From Granulicella arctica (GTDB taxonomy: Bacteria; Acidobacteriota; Terriglobia; Terriglobales; Acidobacteriaceae): a stretch of 64,000 bases of DNA. The notes beneath the pieces were generated by a model, which saw nothing but the letters and a program-made list of their open reading frames with translations, ran no database searches and had not been told where the DNA came from. Location of the stretch: positions 2,976,001 through 3,040,000 of the forward strand of contig NZ_JAGTUT010000001.1 of NCBI RefSeq assembly GCF_025685605.1. The letters are read 5' to 3'. The translations under genes were made by a program, and so were the position numbers. Each line of letters starts with the position of its first letter. Positions within the stretch are counted from its first letter, which is position 1. Positions 53,870 to 62,839 of this stretch are shown one piece after another.

Positions 53870-55789
53870 TTAGTTGGGGTACGTGAAACGTCTATTGTTG
53901 TGCTTTGCTGCTTCAAGTGACATCGCCATGGTAGTTTGCTCCATCTCGGAACACTCTTCCATCCGTCCACTCATTGGTTCCAGACGATAGAAGATGGTCT
54001 TCTTCTCACCAGTTACCTTGTTCTTATCGATGATCATCTCGACGATAGGAAGCTTCTTCTCTTTCATCGATGTAGTTCCATCAGGATTCGTAACCTGATC
54101 CATATGGTTGGAACTGGTCCAACTCAGGACACATTCGTCACCAAGATCCTGCAACTCCTGATAGACGCCGATGTTCAGCTTCGAATCGAATGAGATCCCG
54201 CCGGAGTTCTTCGCATCCGTGTACTTGGGACGCACACCAGCACGCAGGTTCTCTTTAGGAAGCTCCATGGTGAACAAGGTCGTGATCCCATGCTTGGTTG
54301 GCAGCGTCGAGATGAACCGTGACATCTCACGGACCTTGCCTTCTCCAGGATCCATCCCCGGCAAATCAAAGAGATGGAAGTTATCACCAACCGAGACGAA
54401 GTGACCCTTCGAGTTACGCCGGCGAATATCCCGAATCCACTGCTCATGTGCCGGCAACGTGTTAACCAGAACCGATTGATCGGCAAGGACCAAGCGTTCC
54501 TCTTCGATCCAGCGATTCAGCTTCTCTTCCGCCTTGCGGTACCGCTCCTCGAACTCGGCCGCCATAGGACCAAGCAGGGAAGCGCCCGCCTTCGAGATCG
54601 AGCGGCTCGACAAGCCACTCATCACTCCAAGAATGCGAGGGATCCTCATCAAGGCTGCATCATCCACATGATGCAGGAACACGGTGAGATCAGGGTTGTT
54701 CTCAAGCATGCCTACAATCAGGTTATCGATCACAATAGACTTGCCATGATGTGGTTTGCCCGGCATCGAACCCATCACTGCTTCCTTGGGGATCCCGCCC
54801 ATCAGACTATCGAAGACCGGAAACCCAGTAACCAGCTCCGGCATGTCCGTGGCAGCTTCCATCTTGTCAACCGTCGCTCGATACGACTTCCAATTGACCT
54901 GAGGGTCATACCCCACACGAGAGCCAGCTACAGCACTCAGACGGCTTGCTGCTGTAGCCAGGATGGAATCCATAGCCTTGGGGTTCTGCGCAAGCGCCTT
55001 GGCCGTCTGCTGGGCAATAGCGGTACGTTCTTCCTCCGCCTCCATCTCATTCGAATCAATCAGACGAAGAAGTTCACGATGAATGAACTCAGTCGGCAAA
55101 CTGGTGGCTTCAATGTTCCCATCGGCGATAGTGATCGGATCAGTAACTTCTTCGATGACCTCAGGGAAGTTATCCAAGGTGTCCAGGCATAGGGTTGTCG
55201 GGAAGGTGACTGTTAGTGGCGCCAGCTCAACAATAGAGAGTGACACTGGAACCTTAATTGTCTTGACTGGTTGGTAATGCCATCGCTTGGTCTTACGCTG
55301 GCGCTCATTCTTCCAATCTGGGGAGTAGAGGGGACCAGGATGAAACAGACCAATCCAATTGCAGTCCCAGGATGAATCCGCATCTGAGATTTGCTTGAGC
55401 AGATAACTTAGACCGTCTGCGTGAGAGCACCAAGGATCCACTCGCACGCTGTCGTCCTTCAACTCGCTAGCATTGGACCTACCAATGAGGTTCCTCCAAG
55501 TGGTCTTAACAAGATCAAGGGGAATTGTGATCGCGGCGGTCATTGCGACGTGGAAATGGAAGGGGACTGTCGGACCATTCTTTGAGCGGCCTTCTTTTCC
55601 GGCGATGAAACAGACACGTGTCTTGAGTGTCTTCTCAAGGTCGTTGACGAACTCGCGGAATTTGCTATCAGCCGTCTCGCTGCGAACGTTCCACGGAAAT
55701 GTAAGGTGAACGAAGAGTTGCCAAGGGATGGGCCGCACCCAGTCTGCTACTGATTCGTTGAAGCGTCTGTCACGTGTGGTATGATCCAT
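53870..55789 (-). CDS. HUH replication initiator fused to a DnaB-like ATPase
   Basis: 639 residues from ATG 55789, chosen over an earlier ATG (55825) because AAGGAGATTGT directly precedes it. The N-terminal 150 residues show the three rolling-circle Rep motifs: FVHLTF (26-31), the metal-binding HUH as PFHFHVAMTA (His78, His80) and the nicking Tyr129 with Lys132 in GLSYLLKQI. After a linker, residues 318-480 read as a RecA/DnaB-type domain: TGFPVFDSLMGGIPKEAV, Walker A GKPHHGKS (344-351), and a Walker B-like VSVGDN ending in Asp469. The C-terminus has further DnaB-like strands (VEMIIDKNKVTGEKKTIFYR). Rep nicks DNA to start replication; the ATPase domain may unwind it. Co-transcribed with the deoxyribosyltransferase-like gene. 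Domain order is the notable feature. Confidence 0.75.
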   Translation of the reverse strand: MDHTTRDRRFNESVADWVRPIPWQLFVHLTFPWNVRSETADSKFREFVNDLEKTLKTRVCFIAGKEGRSKNGPTVPFHFHVAMTAAITIPLDLVKTTWRNLIGRSNASELKDDSVRVDPWCSHADGLSYLLKQISDADSSWDCNWIGLFHPGPLYSPDWKNERQRKTKRWHYQPVKTIKVPVSLSIVELAPLTVTFPTTLCLDTLDNFPEVIEEVTDPITIADGNIEATSLPTEFIHRELLRLIDSNEMEAEEERTAIAQQTAKALAQNPKAMDSILATAASRLSAVAGSRVGYDPQVNWKSYRATVDKMEAATDMPELVTGFPVFDSLMGGIPKEAVMGSMPGKPHHGKSIVIDNLIVGMLENNPDLTVFLHHVDDAALMRIPRILGVMSGLSSRSISKAGASLLGPMAAEFEERYRKAEEKLNRWIEEERLVLADQSVLVNTLPAHEQWIRDIRRRNSKGHFVSVGDNFHLFDLPGMDPGEGKVREMSRFISTLPTKHGITTLFTMELPKENLRAGVRPKYTDAKNSGGISFDSKLNIGVYQELQDLGDECVLSWTSSNHMDQVTNPDGTTSMKEKKLPIVEMIIDKNKVTGEKKTIFYRLEPMSGRMEECSEMEQTTMAMSLEAAKHNNRRFTYPN

Positions 55790-56504
55790 ACAATCTCCTT
55801 CAGAATGGCTTGTTCGTAGGCGCACTTCGTCCTACGTGTAGCGATCGAGTGTAGGCCGGTTATCCACCATCCAGAGGCACCCATCGCCCCTGATCCCGCT
55901 CGAAAATTTCGCTTTGCTAAGACTGAACAATGAACGATCTTAGGCGTCCACAAATCCAACAGTATCGATCGGCCTGAAAATCGGGAATACAGGAATACCC
56001 TGAGTTTGGGCAGGAAAGCAAGTTACTTTGAAGAAATGTTAGAAGTCTCTTGAATCCGCCTAGTAACGTGTTAATGCATCGGGTTACGACGTGCTGCAGT
56101 GTTGAGCCTGGTGAAAGAACATTATTTGCGATCGGCGGGTACTCGCCTTGCTGGTCTAGTCTCTAAACAATCCGGACCGCCAAGACGCTTAGAAGTCCGA
56201 TTGCAACAGGATCAGATCCTGCCCAGCTTCGATTAGCTCCGTAAAGATCTCGTGCTTTATGTCGGATCGCTGTACTGGAAGCTTCAACATGAAAGCTGTT
56301 GCCAATGGCGCTGGCACATGGTCGATATCGGCTTCGATAGGATTACTATTGTCTCAATCGCAGCTTGGCCAATCGATTTCACAATTGTTTAAAGCCAACA
56401 TAAGATCTAACAGTCGTGGTTTATGCAGAATCGAACCACACTTAACAAGCCCGTCTCTATAGGGGGCGGGCTGTTTCTCGTTTAGGATCGGTGGTGGAGG
56501 ATTC
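55790..56504. other. Region upstream of the Rep gene
   Basis: 700 bp with no accepted gene. It would be the natural place for a replication origin or promoter: near 55980-56000 GGGAATAC and GGAATACC form a short direct repeat. Near 56442-56475 AGCCCG and CGGGCT flank a 14-nt loop, followed by GTTTCTCGTTT, a possible terminator. Iterons are not evident. Confidence 0.4.
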
Positions 56505-56633
56505 ATGGATACCAAGAGCATTGTTGCGCAAATTGATTTGGAGATATTGAAGCTGCAGCAAGCAAAGGTGGCGTTAGTGGGCGTTAGTGCACCGTTGAAG
56601 ATGAAAGCGGGTCGTCCCAAGAAGGCGAGCTAG
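56505..56633 (+). CDS. AT-hook microprotein, 42 aa
   Basis: Begins MDTKSIVAQIDLEILKLQQA at ATG 56505 behind GGTGGAGGATTC, a strong ribosome site. The N-terminal 26 residues form an amphipathic helix and the C-terminus ends AGRPKKAS, the GRP core of an AT-hook that binds the DNA minor groove. Small proteins with this helix plus GRPxK tail are common in acidobacterial genomes. Divergent from the Rep gene, so it could be a local DNA-binding regulator. Function inferred only from the motif. Confidence 0.65.
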   Translation: MDTKSIVAQIDLEILKLQQAKVALVGVSAPLKMKAGRPKKAS

Positions 56634-56850
56634 AGATAGTTTGTGCCAAGGATTTTTCGGTGGAATGAAAATGTAGTTGACTCGGAAAGAGAACGCTCTC
56701 TGCAGCTACACCTCAAAACAAACAACCAAATTAACCTAATGATTCAGCGCGCCTATGGGACAGCATAGCCCGGCGCAGATATAGTGATCCAACTCCTGGG
56801 GCCGCTTTCACTTACCCAAACCGCTTGCAGCGGCAGTATTATGCTTGGCG

Positions 56851-57477
56851 TCAGAGTAAAAGGGCCAGCCTGCTTTTGACCGGAGCCAGCCGACTTCCTA
56901 ATTGGCAGGATGGAATAAGTGCTTCAGAACCTTGGTTGCGAGTGCTGCTGACGGTTCGGTTGGCCTCAGCAACGCGGGTCTTTCGGGTCCGCCAAGTGCG
57001 TAGCATGCTGAACGGGACAGGCGCGCTGGCACCCACGGAAGGCTATCGGTGATAATCACTCGGTCGGATGATAGAGCACATACGGTGGTGGAAGTGTTCG
57101 CCCGCCTCGTTAGGCTCGGTAAGATTATGCTGAAGCAACAACCATTTTGCATCCCTCCAGACATCCGAGATCCCTGCGCAAGAGAATGGCCAAGGCGTCG
57201 TAAAGGTGATTGCATACGTCGCGTTATATATCGGTTTCGGTTCGAGCCACTCGTAGAAGCCATCGACTGATATAAGGCGGCGACGCTTCTCGAAGCGTTT
57301 ATATTCTCGCGTTTCACTCGAAACCAAGTGCGTTCGAGCCAGGGCATCCGGCAATGGCGTGCAGCTAATTAGATTGGCGGCTATTTGCAAGACGGAAACG
57401 TCAGAGAGCTGTGTTATCCCTGCAAGGTGTTGTGAAGTCATGTCGGTGGATGTATCGAGGACGGCGGCGACAATCAA
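56851..57477 (-). pseudogene. SRAP (HMCES/YedK-like) gene, interrupted
   Basis: The central block RRRLISVDGFYEWLEPK, then PWPFSCAGISDVWRD, LTEPNEAGEHFHHRM and IIRPSDYHR is the SOS-response-associated peptidase domain, which traps abasic sites in single-stranded DNA through a Cys2. The codon after HR is TAG (57045-57043) where Trp is usual; the frame goes on to 56851 with RVAEANRTVSSTRNQGSEAL, the expected C-terminus. The N-terminal MCGR start with the catalytic Cys is not recognisable, and the first 60 codons look scrambled. Dead gene, possibly cargo of the element. Confidence 0.65.
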
Positions 57478-57629
57478 CTTTGAGTTTTAGCCAAAGTTCT
57501 CAGGCAGAAAGCCGTATTGAAGTGATCAATCTGCGGGGTGAATGCCTTCAGTTCTGCATCGTCTGCCGTCATGTTGCCAACTGTTAATCTTTTTTGGCCT
57601 CTCACCGATCCCGGTGTAGAAAGCTAGGT

Positions 57630-57659
57630 AGCTCAGGTAGGTGCCAGCCCGCCTGAGCT
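57630..57659. other. Inverted repeat near the tRNA fragment
   Basis: AGCTCAGG (57630-57637) and CCTGAGCT (57652-57659) form a perfect 8-bp stem around 14 nt. Located 136 bp before the tRNA fragment; may be a recombination or binding site, or a terminator without T-run. A second small hairpin (GTGCCC-GGGCAC) follows near 57689-57705. Confidence 0.4.
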
Positions 57660-57794
57660 TGCTTATGAATCTGTGAAGGTTTGCTGGTGCCCAACAAGGG
57701 CACAAACGAGGGCACGATAAAGACTCCGAATCTTCCTTCCCGTGCCTTTTCGTTCCCTCTGATTGCTCATAACTCTATCATTCTATTGATGTTA

Positions 57795-57844
57795 CTACCT
57801 TCACACGGTGGAGGTCGTAGGTTCGAATCCTGCTGCGCCCACCA
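57795..57844 (+). tRNA. 3' fragment of tRNA-Val(CAC), 5' half missing
   Basis: From 57795 the sequence folds exactly as the 3' part of a tRNA: anticodon stem CTACC (57795-57799), loop TTCACAC with anticodon CAC (57802-57804, valine), stem GGTGG, a 5-nt variable loop, T-stem GTAGG/CCTGC around TTCGAAT, acceptor strand TGCGCCC and discriminator A with encoded CCA (57842-57844). Upstream there is no D-arm or GGGCGCA acceptor partner. Such 3' remnants mark one end of an element that integrated into a tRNA gene. Not a functional tRNA. Confidence 0.75.
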
Positions 57845-58169
57845 TAAGCCGTTCAAAACGAACAACTTAGAGTCCGCTCAATTTGTCGGCCTGTTGATGT
57901 CGAGATACGTTTCGAATAAGCGGTCTGCAAAGTGCACTTTGGCCATGAGACCCCCATGCACTCCATGAGAGCCTGCGTCAGTGTGCGGGTGCTCCCTCTG
58001 TCCGACCTGGAAGCAAAACGATAAGTGGAGTATGCCCCAAACTTCGGAGGTTGCTTTCGTAGCCGGATGTAAGGATGACCAGGCTCTCAGCGCATCTGGT
58101 GTCGTATATGTTGTGCAAAGTACTTTCGTCTTGATTGTGTCTGTCGCGTGAACGGAGTAGCGTCAACCT

Positions 58170-58346
58170 ATGGTCATCCACCGTACGGAAGAAGAGCGGC
58201 TTAGGCACATTCGTGAGCAGATTGAAGAACAGTTAGCATCTGAGCGGGACAAGCCGTTCTGTTGTAGGGAGAACGTCATTGCGTTCAGAGAGCATATTGC
58301 AGTTATCAACTCTCGCTTGGGTAGTCTGAATCAGCAAAGCGTCTAA
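58170..58346 (+). CDS. Small charged helical protein, 58 aa
   Basis: ATG 58170 with GGAG about 13 bases upstream. Begins MVIHRTEEERLRHIREQIEE and is helical and highly charged throughout (FREHIAVINSRLGSLNQQSV at the end); two adjacent Cys are present. No family recognised. The next gene starts 1 base after its stop, implying coupled translation and a real pair. Confidence 0.5.
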   Translation: MVIHRTEEERLRHIREQIEEQLASERDKPFCCRENVIAFREHIAVINSRLGSLNQQSV

Positions 58347-58347
58347 A

Positions 58348-58551
58348 GTGAGCCTGGTTCACGATCCGTACATAAGGCTCCGGCAGCATTGTGCCATGCA
58401 CTCTGATTACCGGCCCCGCATCGCTTTCGCAGAACGTCTCAACGACGGCATTATCGTAACGTTCGATGACGGCAAATTTGCAGTAGTCTCCGCGTCTTCC
58501 CTTTACGCCACTATCCAGCAAAACAAACTTGAAGCTGACCGAGACGGCTAG
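58348..58551 (+). CDS. Small protein of the 'DG-(I/L)-V-x-F' type, 67 aa
   Basis: GTG 58348, one base after the previous stop. The centre IAFAERLNDGIIVTFDDGKF followed by AVVSASSLYATIQQNK shares the layout of the duplicated small proteins at 2569-2742 and 40182-40361 (DGALLIHFSN...LFHGQFLF). This suggests one family of short single-domain proteins. No signal peptide. Function unknown. Confidence 0.55.
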   Translation: MSLVHDPYIRLRQHCAMHSDYRPRIAFAERLNDGIIVTFDDGKFAVVSASSLYATIQQNKLEADRDG

Positions 58552-59707
58552 CGTGTACTCATGTTCAGGGAAAATTCGCTGCAACAATGCTTAGTCTGAG
58601 CTTCTTCCAAGCTTCGGTCCTCAGAGGCCGGACGAACGACCTGTAAACACCTCGTGCAAAAAGACTCCGTCTGCTTATGCAAAACCGGAACGAAGTCTCG
58701 AACGGAAATTGGCATACTTGTTCCTAGAAATAGATCAACTGACTCGTTAGGTACGTCAAAGGCTGAGCGAAGTGGAGGAGACGCTTCGGATCACATACAT
58801 GCTCCACTTCGTCCCTACTTAGCTGAGTTTCGGTGGTGCGGTTGGCAATGGTGGCAAAGCAGGTTTTACATATCGAGTCGAATGAGTCGCAGCGGTTCAT
58901 TCGGTGGACGAATCCGGCAGGTGAAATTGTCGCCATCGTGCGGCTGCTTTCTGAGGACATACTGAGAATACACGCTAAGTGCGCTAGGCGACATAGCGAT
59001 TTCAGAATTCTCCGCCTACCAAGTCGAAAACTCTCTTGTCTCCGCCGCTCTCTATGAGTCCGGCGTCATCGTGCAAAAATGGCGAGATGGCTTCCCAGTC
59101 GCAGGCAGGCGCACAGCAGTTCACGGTGCCATTCTGGGCCGATGCTGGCGAGACCGAAGCCGACATTGCGAACGGTGATTTAACAATCAATAGCGTTCCA
59201 TTGAAGATCGGTGCCGCGAAGTAGATTGTTCGCAAATCGTTCCTTCATCAGTCCTGATTAGAGATGAGCCTTGCGAGCGAGCTTTCAAGACCCGACGTTC
59301 TTGCTCGTGTCCAAAGCCGCGTTCAAGCGTGTTGGGATCGGTTCTGCGATGGATCGGCGCGTGAGGCAAGGTAGGTTCGTTAACGCGAATAGCGTGACTT
59401 ACTCATGTACCAACACGAAGCCACGCCTCTGAGCAATCTGATACAGACATGGACTGAGGCACGGCGTAAGTTCTGCCCAAGCCCTTTACGACTCAGGACA
59501 GTTCGCAGGAGATCTTCCAGCGTCGAAGGAACCTTTGCCGTGAGAGGATGGCGGTACTGCAAACGACGTTGGGAGGTTCGCCTAACGAATCCGTCAACTC
59601 TGTTGCATGTCCATCTTCTCCCCCAGAGGAGTGTGCAAGGTCGTCAGTGAATTAGATTGGCAGGTATTCCTTTCAGGTAAGAGCAGGATGTAGAAAGGAT
59701 CAGCTGA
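58552..59707. other. 1.2-kb gene-poor stretch
   Basis: Several short open frames exist. One on the plus strand from about 58992 (ISEFSAYQVENSLVSAALYE) has protein-like character but no start and ends soon after, so it may be a remnant. Nothing could be assigned. Confidence 0.4.
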
Positions 59708-59986
59708 ATGTCGAGATTGGGAACCTGCATCAGCACGATAGCCCGGCCAGCTCTCTATACGCGCGAACAGTGGATTGCGCTCATCCTGAGCCTGCTCTGT
59801 TTCGCTATCGACGCTTGTGCCATCTATCAGTCGCTGGCAGAGATGCAATTGCCAGATGGTCTTCTGAGACACCGATCGCCTGCGTCACCCGCCATGTTGA
59901 TGACGGAAGCAGCACTTATCGTGGCTGGGTTCGGTCTTCTCTGGTTTGCCTTCTCAAGGCATCCGGATAGAGCAGAGCGCGTGTGA
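59708..59986 (+). CDS. Small two-helix membrane protein, 92 aa
   Basis: ATG 59708 preceded by AGGATCAGCTGA. Two membrane segments, WIALILSLLCFAIDACAIYQ and MLMTEAALIVAGFGLLWFAF, joined by a polar loop with LPDGLLRHRSPASP, and a basic C-terminus. The loop-helix layout is plausible for an inner-membrane protein. No family recognised; gene status moderate. Confidence 0.5.
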   Translation: MSRLGTCISTIARPALYTREQWIALILSLLCFAIDACAIYQSLAEMQLPDGLLRHRSPASPAMLMTEAALIVAGFGLLWFAFSRHPDRAERV

Positions 59987-60239
59987 CTCTTCTCAGGTAG
60001 TTCCTTGAAGCGGAAGAAACGATCCCTTTTGGGAAGTATTGTGTGTCGTGCAGGTTTCACCAGGCGCGGGGCTTCGGCCCAATCTTCCCGATCTTGTGAC
60101 AATCCGTTCAGGCTTAACGGCTTGCAATGATAGGTGCTGATCCGCGTCGTTTGGCACGACACCTGCGCAGTCTCTGGGAACTTCGTGACCGCACCCCCAG
60201 AGGGCTGCGGCTTTAATCGAAGAATTACAAGGAGGAATT

Positions 60240-61046
60240 ATGAAGACAGGCACTGCACTCGCAACGACCCTGTTCGCCGTAGCAAGCTTCCCCTTATTGG
60301 CGCAGCGACCGCCTCCGTCCACTCAGTCGAACAATCCCGCAAGCCAACAGAACGCCCCTGCAACAGGGTCGATGCCCTCACGTGATACGGCAGTTAGTCC
60401 GGATGCCTCCTCTGGAACTGAAGCAGCAGCCGCACCGATGAGTTCTGTGAACGGCAAACTCGTCGGCACACTCGACTCGAAAACCGCTAAGAGTGGCGAT
60501 CCTGTAGTTGTTCAGACCGAAACTCCCTTGAAGGCTGCGGATGGAACGGACATTCCGCTGGGCTCGAAGTTCGTCGGCCACGTGATTGGGGCCCAGCCGA
60601 GTGGGGCAGGTCAAAACTCCCAAGTCGCGCTTCAGTTTGACCACCTTGATCTGAAGGGTGGCCAGAGCATGCCGGTTCACTTGCAAATTCAATCCATCGC
60701 GCCGGCGGGAACTGCAACAACGGCGAGCGCTTCCGACGCCCCCGGTGCATCTGCTACGCGCACTCAATCTGATGGCGCACCGCAAGGAGCGGGAGCACCA
60801 TCCGCATCTGCTGCCCCTGAAAACGGTGTCCGCGCCCCGGGAACGATTGTCGCCACGTCTGGCAAGATCGCCATACGCACCACATCGGTTCCCGGTGTGA
60901 TGCTGGCGAACAACGTACCCGGTCAACAAGACCCCAGGATGGCTCAGGCTTCCAGCATCCTGCTCGGAGCCAAGCAGGACATCACCCTCGATGGCGGCAC
61001 GCAGATGGTTCTCGGCGTGTCCGCAGCAGGTGGAGCAACCCGGTAG
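60240..61046 (+). CDS. Exported hypothetical protein, 268 aa
   Basis: ATG 60240 behind ACAAGGAGGAATT, a near-perfect ribosome site. Signal peptide (TGTALATTLFAVASFPLLAQ) is followed by a Pro/Ser/Ala-rich low-complexity linker, a beta domain (GKLVGTLDSKTAKSGDPVVV, PLGSKFVGHVIGAQPSG, VALQFDHLDLKGGQSMPVHL), another Ala/Ser-rich linker, and a C-terminal strand pair ending ITLDGGTQMVLGVSAAG. The 'LDSKTAKSGDPVVVQT' block is seen in exported acidobacterial proteins with some likeness to TrbI/VirB10 beta domains; that link is weak. Periplasmic; function unknown. Single gene. Confidence 0.7.
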   Translation: MKTGTALATTLFAVASFPLLAQRPPPSTQSNNPASQQNAPATGSMPSRDTAVSPDASSGTEAAAAPMSSVNGKLVGTLDSKTAKSGDPVVVQTETPLKAADGTDIPLGSKFVGHVIGAQPSGAGQNSQVALQFDHLDLKGGQSMPVHLQIQSIAPAGTATTASASDAPGASATRTQSDGAPQGAGAPSASAAPENGVRAPGTIVATSGKIAIRTTSVPGVMLANNVPGQQDPRMAQASSILLGAKQDITLDGGTQMVLGVSAAGGATR

Positions 61047-61276
61047 GCGGTTGATAGCGTCAGCGGTTAGTTCTGCCGCTGACGCTGCCTCATCCATGCG
61101 GGTGAGAAGGATTAGATAAGTGACTCTAGCCTACGCGGATGCGGCGGCGATCCTCCACCAACAGAGGCACAGACGCCAGCAGAATTACTCCGTAGCAGAT
61201 GAGGTAAAAGTTTCTTGGTGAAGTGTGCCTCTGTTCCCTGACGTCGTAACGAACGCTACGAGAGATAGTTCAGTGC

Positions 61277-62794
61277 ATGAATACCGGTCGCGTCCTCTGC
61301 AAAGTCGTTCTGTTTCCGATGCTGCTTCTGCCGATTGCTCTACACGCTGAGTCGTGTGACGGACTCTCACAACTTACCTCGTCGACGGTCTCGATCACGT
61401 TGACGAAGGTTTTGGGTGCGGGTAGCTTCACACCTGCCGGAACCACGAACACGTTTCAAAATTTACCGGCCTTCTGTCGCGTCGCTGTAGAGCTCAGGCC
61501 CACTCAGGATTCCGACATTCGCATTGAAGTATGGCTTCCCACCGCATCCTGGAACGGCAAATATATTGCCGTCGGAAGCGGTGGCTGGGGAGGCTCCTTA
61601 TCTTACGGAGACATGGCCGAGGCGCTGCGACGTGGCTATGCAACGAGCGCAACCGACGATGGCCACAGTGGTCCGAGCGCTTCGTTCGTTGTTGGTCATC
61701 CGGAGAAGCTCATTGATTTCGCCTATCGAGCCGAGCATGAGATGGCCGTTGAAGCCAAGGCTCTCATCCACGCGTTCTATGGTCGTGACCCGCGCTACTC
61801 CCTTTGGGACGGCTGTTCCGGAGGCGGACGCGAGGGTCTGTTGCAGGCCTCCCGCTATCCGGAGGAGTTCGACGGCATCATCGCTGGCGACCCGGCAGAC
61901 ATTCGCCGAAACTCCTGGGCACTCGAACTGGCTGCTCAAACGATCAAGGATCCCGAAGCCAACATCCCGCCAACGAAGTATCCCATGATTCATCAGGCGG
62001 TTTTGGATGCATGCGATGCGAAGGACGGGCTGAAAGACGGACTGATCGAAGCCCCTGAAAGTTGTCACGTCGATTTTAAGAGGCTGCAGTGTAAAGCGGC
62101 GGACAGCCCCGATTGCCTTACAGCACGTCAGGTACAAACTGCCCAGATGATCACGAGTCCAGTTGCGACCAAGACGGGTAAGGTGCTGTTTCCACGCGTG
62201 GAACCCGGGACAGAACTTCGCTGGAGCCGTATCGCCGGGGGGCCTCAGCCAGCCGATCTCTTTCTGGATGAGTTTCGCTACGTTGTGTATCAGGATCCCA
62301 GTTGGGACTGGCGAAGCTTCGACCTCGAACGCGACTCCGCGAAGGCACATGCAATCGATAAGGACGTTGACGAACTGAGTCCAGACCTCACCGCCTTTGC
62401 GAAACATGGCGGGAAATTGCTCCTGTATCACGGTTGGGCAGACCAGCAGGTCGCACCCGGCTTTAGTGTCGACTTCTACAAAGCGGTGCTGGACGCAAGC
62501 GGAGGTCCAGAACAAACCTCAAACTGGGTTCGTCTCTTCATGGCTCCTGGCATGGCACACTGCTCAGGTGGAGAGGGGCCTGACACCTTCGACAAGATTA
62601 GTGCGATGGAGCAGTGGGTCGAACAGGGAATGGCTCCGGCGCAGATCGTTGCTGCCCATCAGACAGGGGGTAAGATCGACCGGACGCGTCCACTCTGTCC
62701 CTATCCTCAGATCGCTCACTATAACGGCACTGGGAACATCGATGCGTCATCGAACTTTAGTTGCCGTCTGATTGACAGCTCGGAGAAGCGCTGA
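61277..62794 (+). CDS. Tannase/feruloyl-esterase-family hydrolase
   Basis: 505 residues from ATG 61277. A signal peptide (VVLFPMLLLPIALHA) is followed by the tannase-family domain: VAVELRPTQDSDIRIEVWLP, YIAVGSGGWGGSLSYGDM, the nucleophile Ser near residue 180 in DGCSGGGREGLLQA, the Asp in YHGWADQQVAP (about 386) and the His in GMAHCSGGEGPD (about 426). The Cys next to the Ser and the Cys after the His form the CS-D-HC disulfide signature. A lid domain lies between. It hydrolyses ester bonds of plant phenolics, such as gallate or ferulate esters, outside the cytoplasm. Single gene. Confidence 0.88.
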   Translation: MNTGRVLCKVVLFPMLLLPIALHAESCDGLSQLTSSTVSITLTKVLGAGSFTPAGTTNTFQNLPAFCRVAVELRPTQDSDIRIEVWLPTASWNGKYIAVGSGGWGGSLSYGDMAEALRRGYATSATDDGHSGPSASFVVGHPEKLIDFAYRAEHEMAVEAKALIHAFYGRDPRYSLWDGCSGGGREGLLQASRYPEEFDGIIAGDPADIRRNSWALELAAQTIKDPEANIPPTKYPMIHQAVLDACDAKDGLKDGLIEAPESCHVDFKRLQCKAADSPDCLTARQVQTAQMITSPVATKTGKVLFPRVEPGTELRWSRIAGGPQPADLFLDEFRYVVYQDPSWDWRSFDLERDSAKAHAIDKDVDELSPDLTAFAKHGGKLLLYHGWADQQVAPGFSVDFYKAVLDASGGPEQTSNWVRLFMAPGMAHCSGGEGPDTFDKISAMEQWVEQGMAPAQIVAAHQTGGKIDRTRPLCPYPQIAHYNGTGNIDASSNFSCRLIDSSEKR

Positions 62795-62839
62795 CGTCCT
62801 CTAAGAATCACGGTTCATATTGTTTCTCATCAGGAGCGG

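Noticed and set aside
57571..57770. Possible integrase C-terminus just before the tRNA fragment (frame reading QQGHKRGHDK)
   Set aside because: Only about 30 codons after a stop and no catalytic Arg/His/Tyr motif seen; too little to call.
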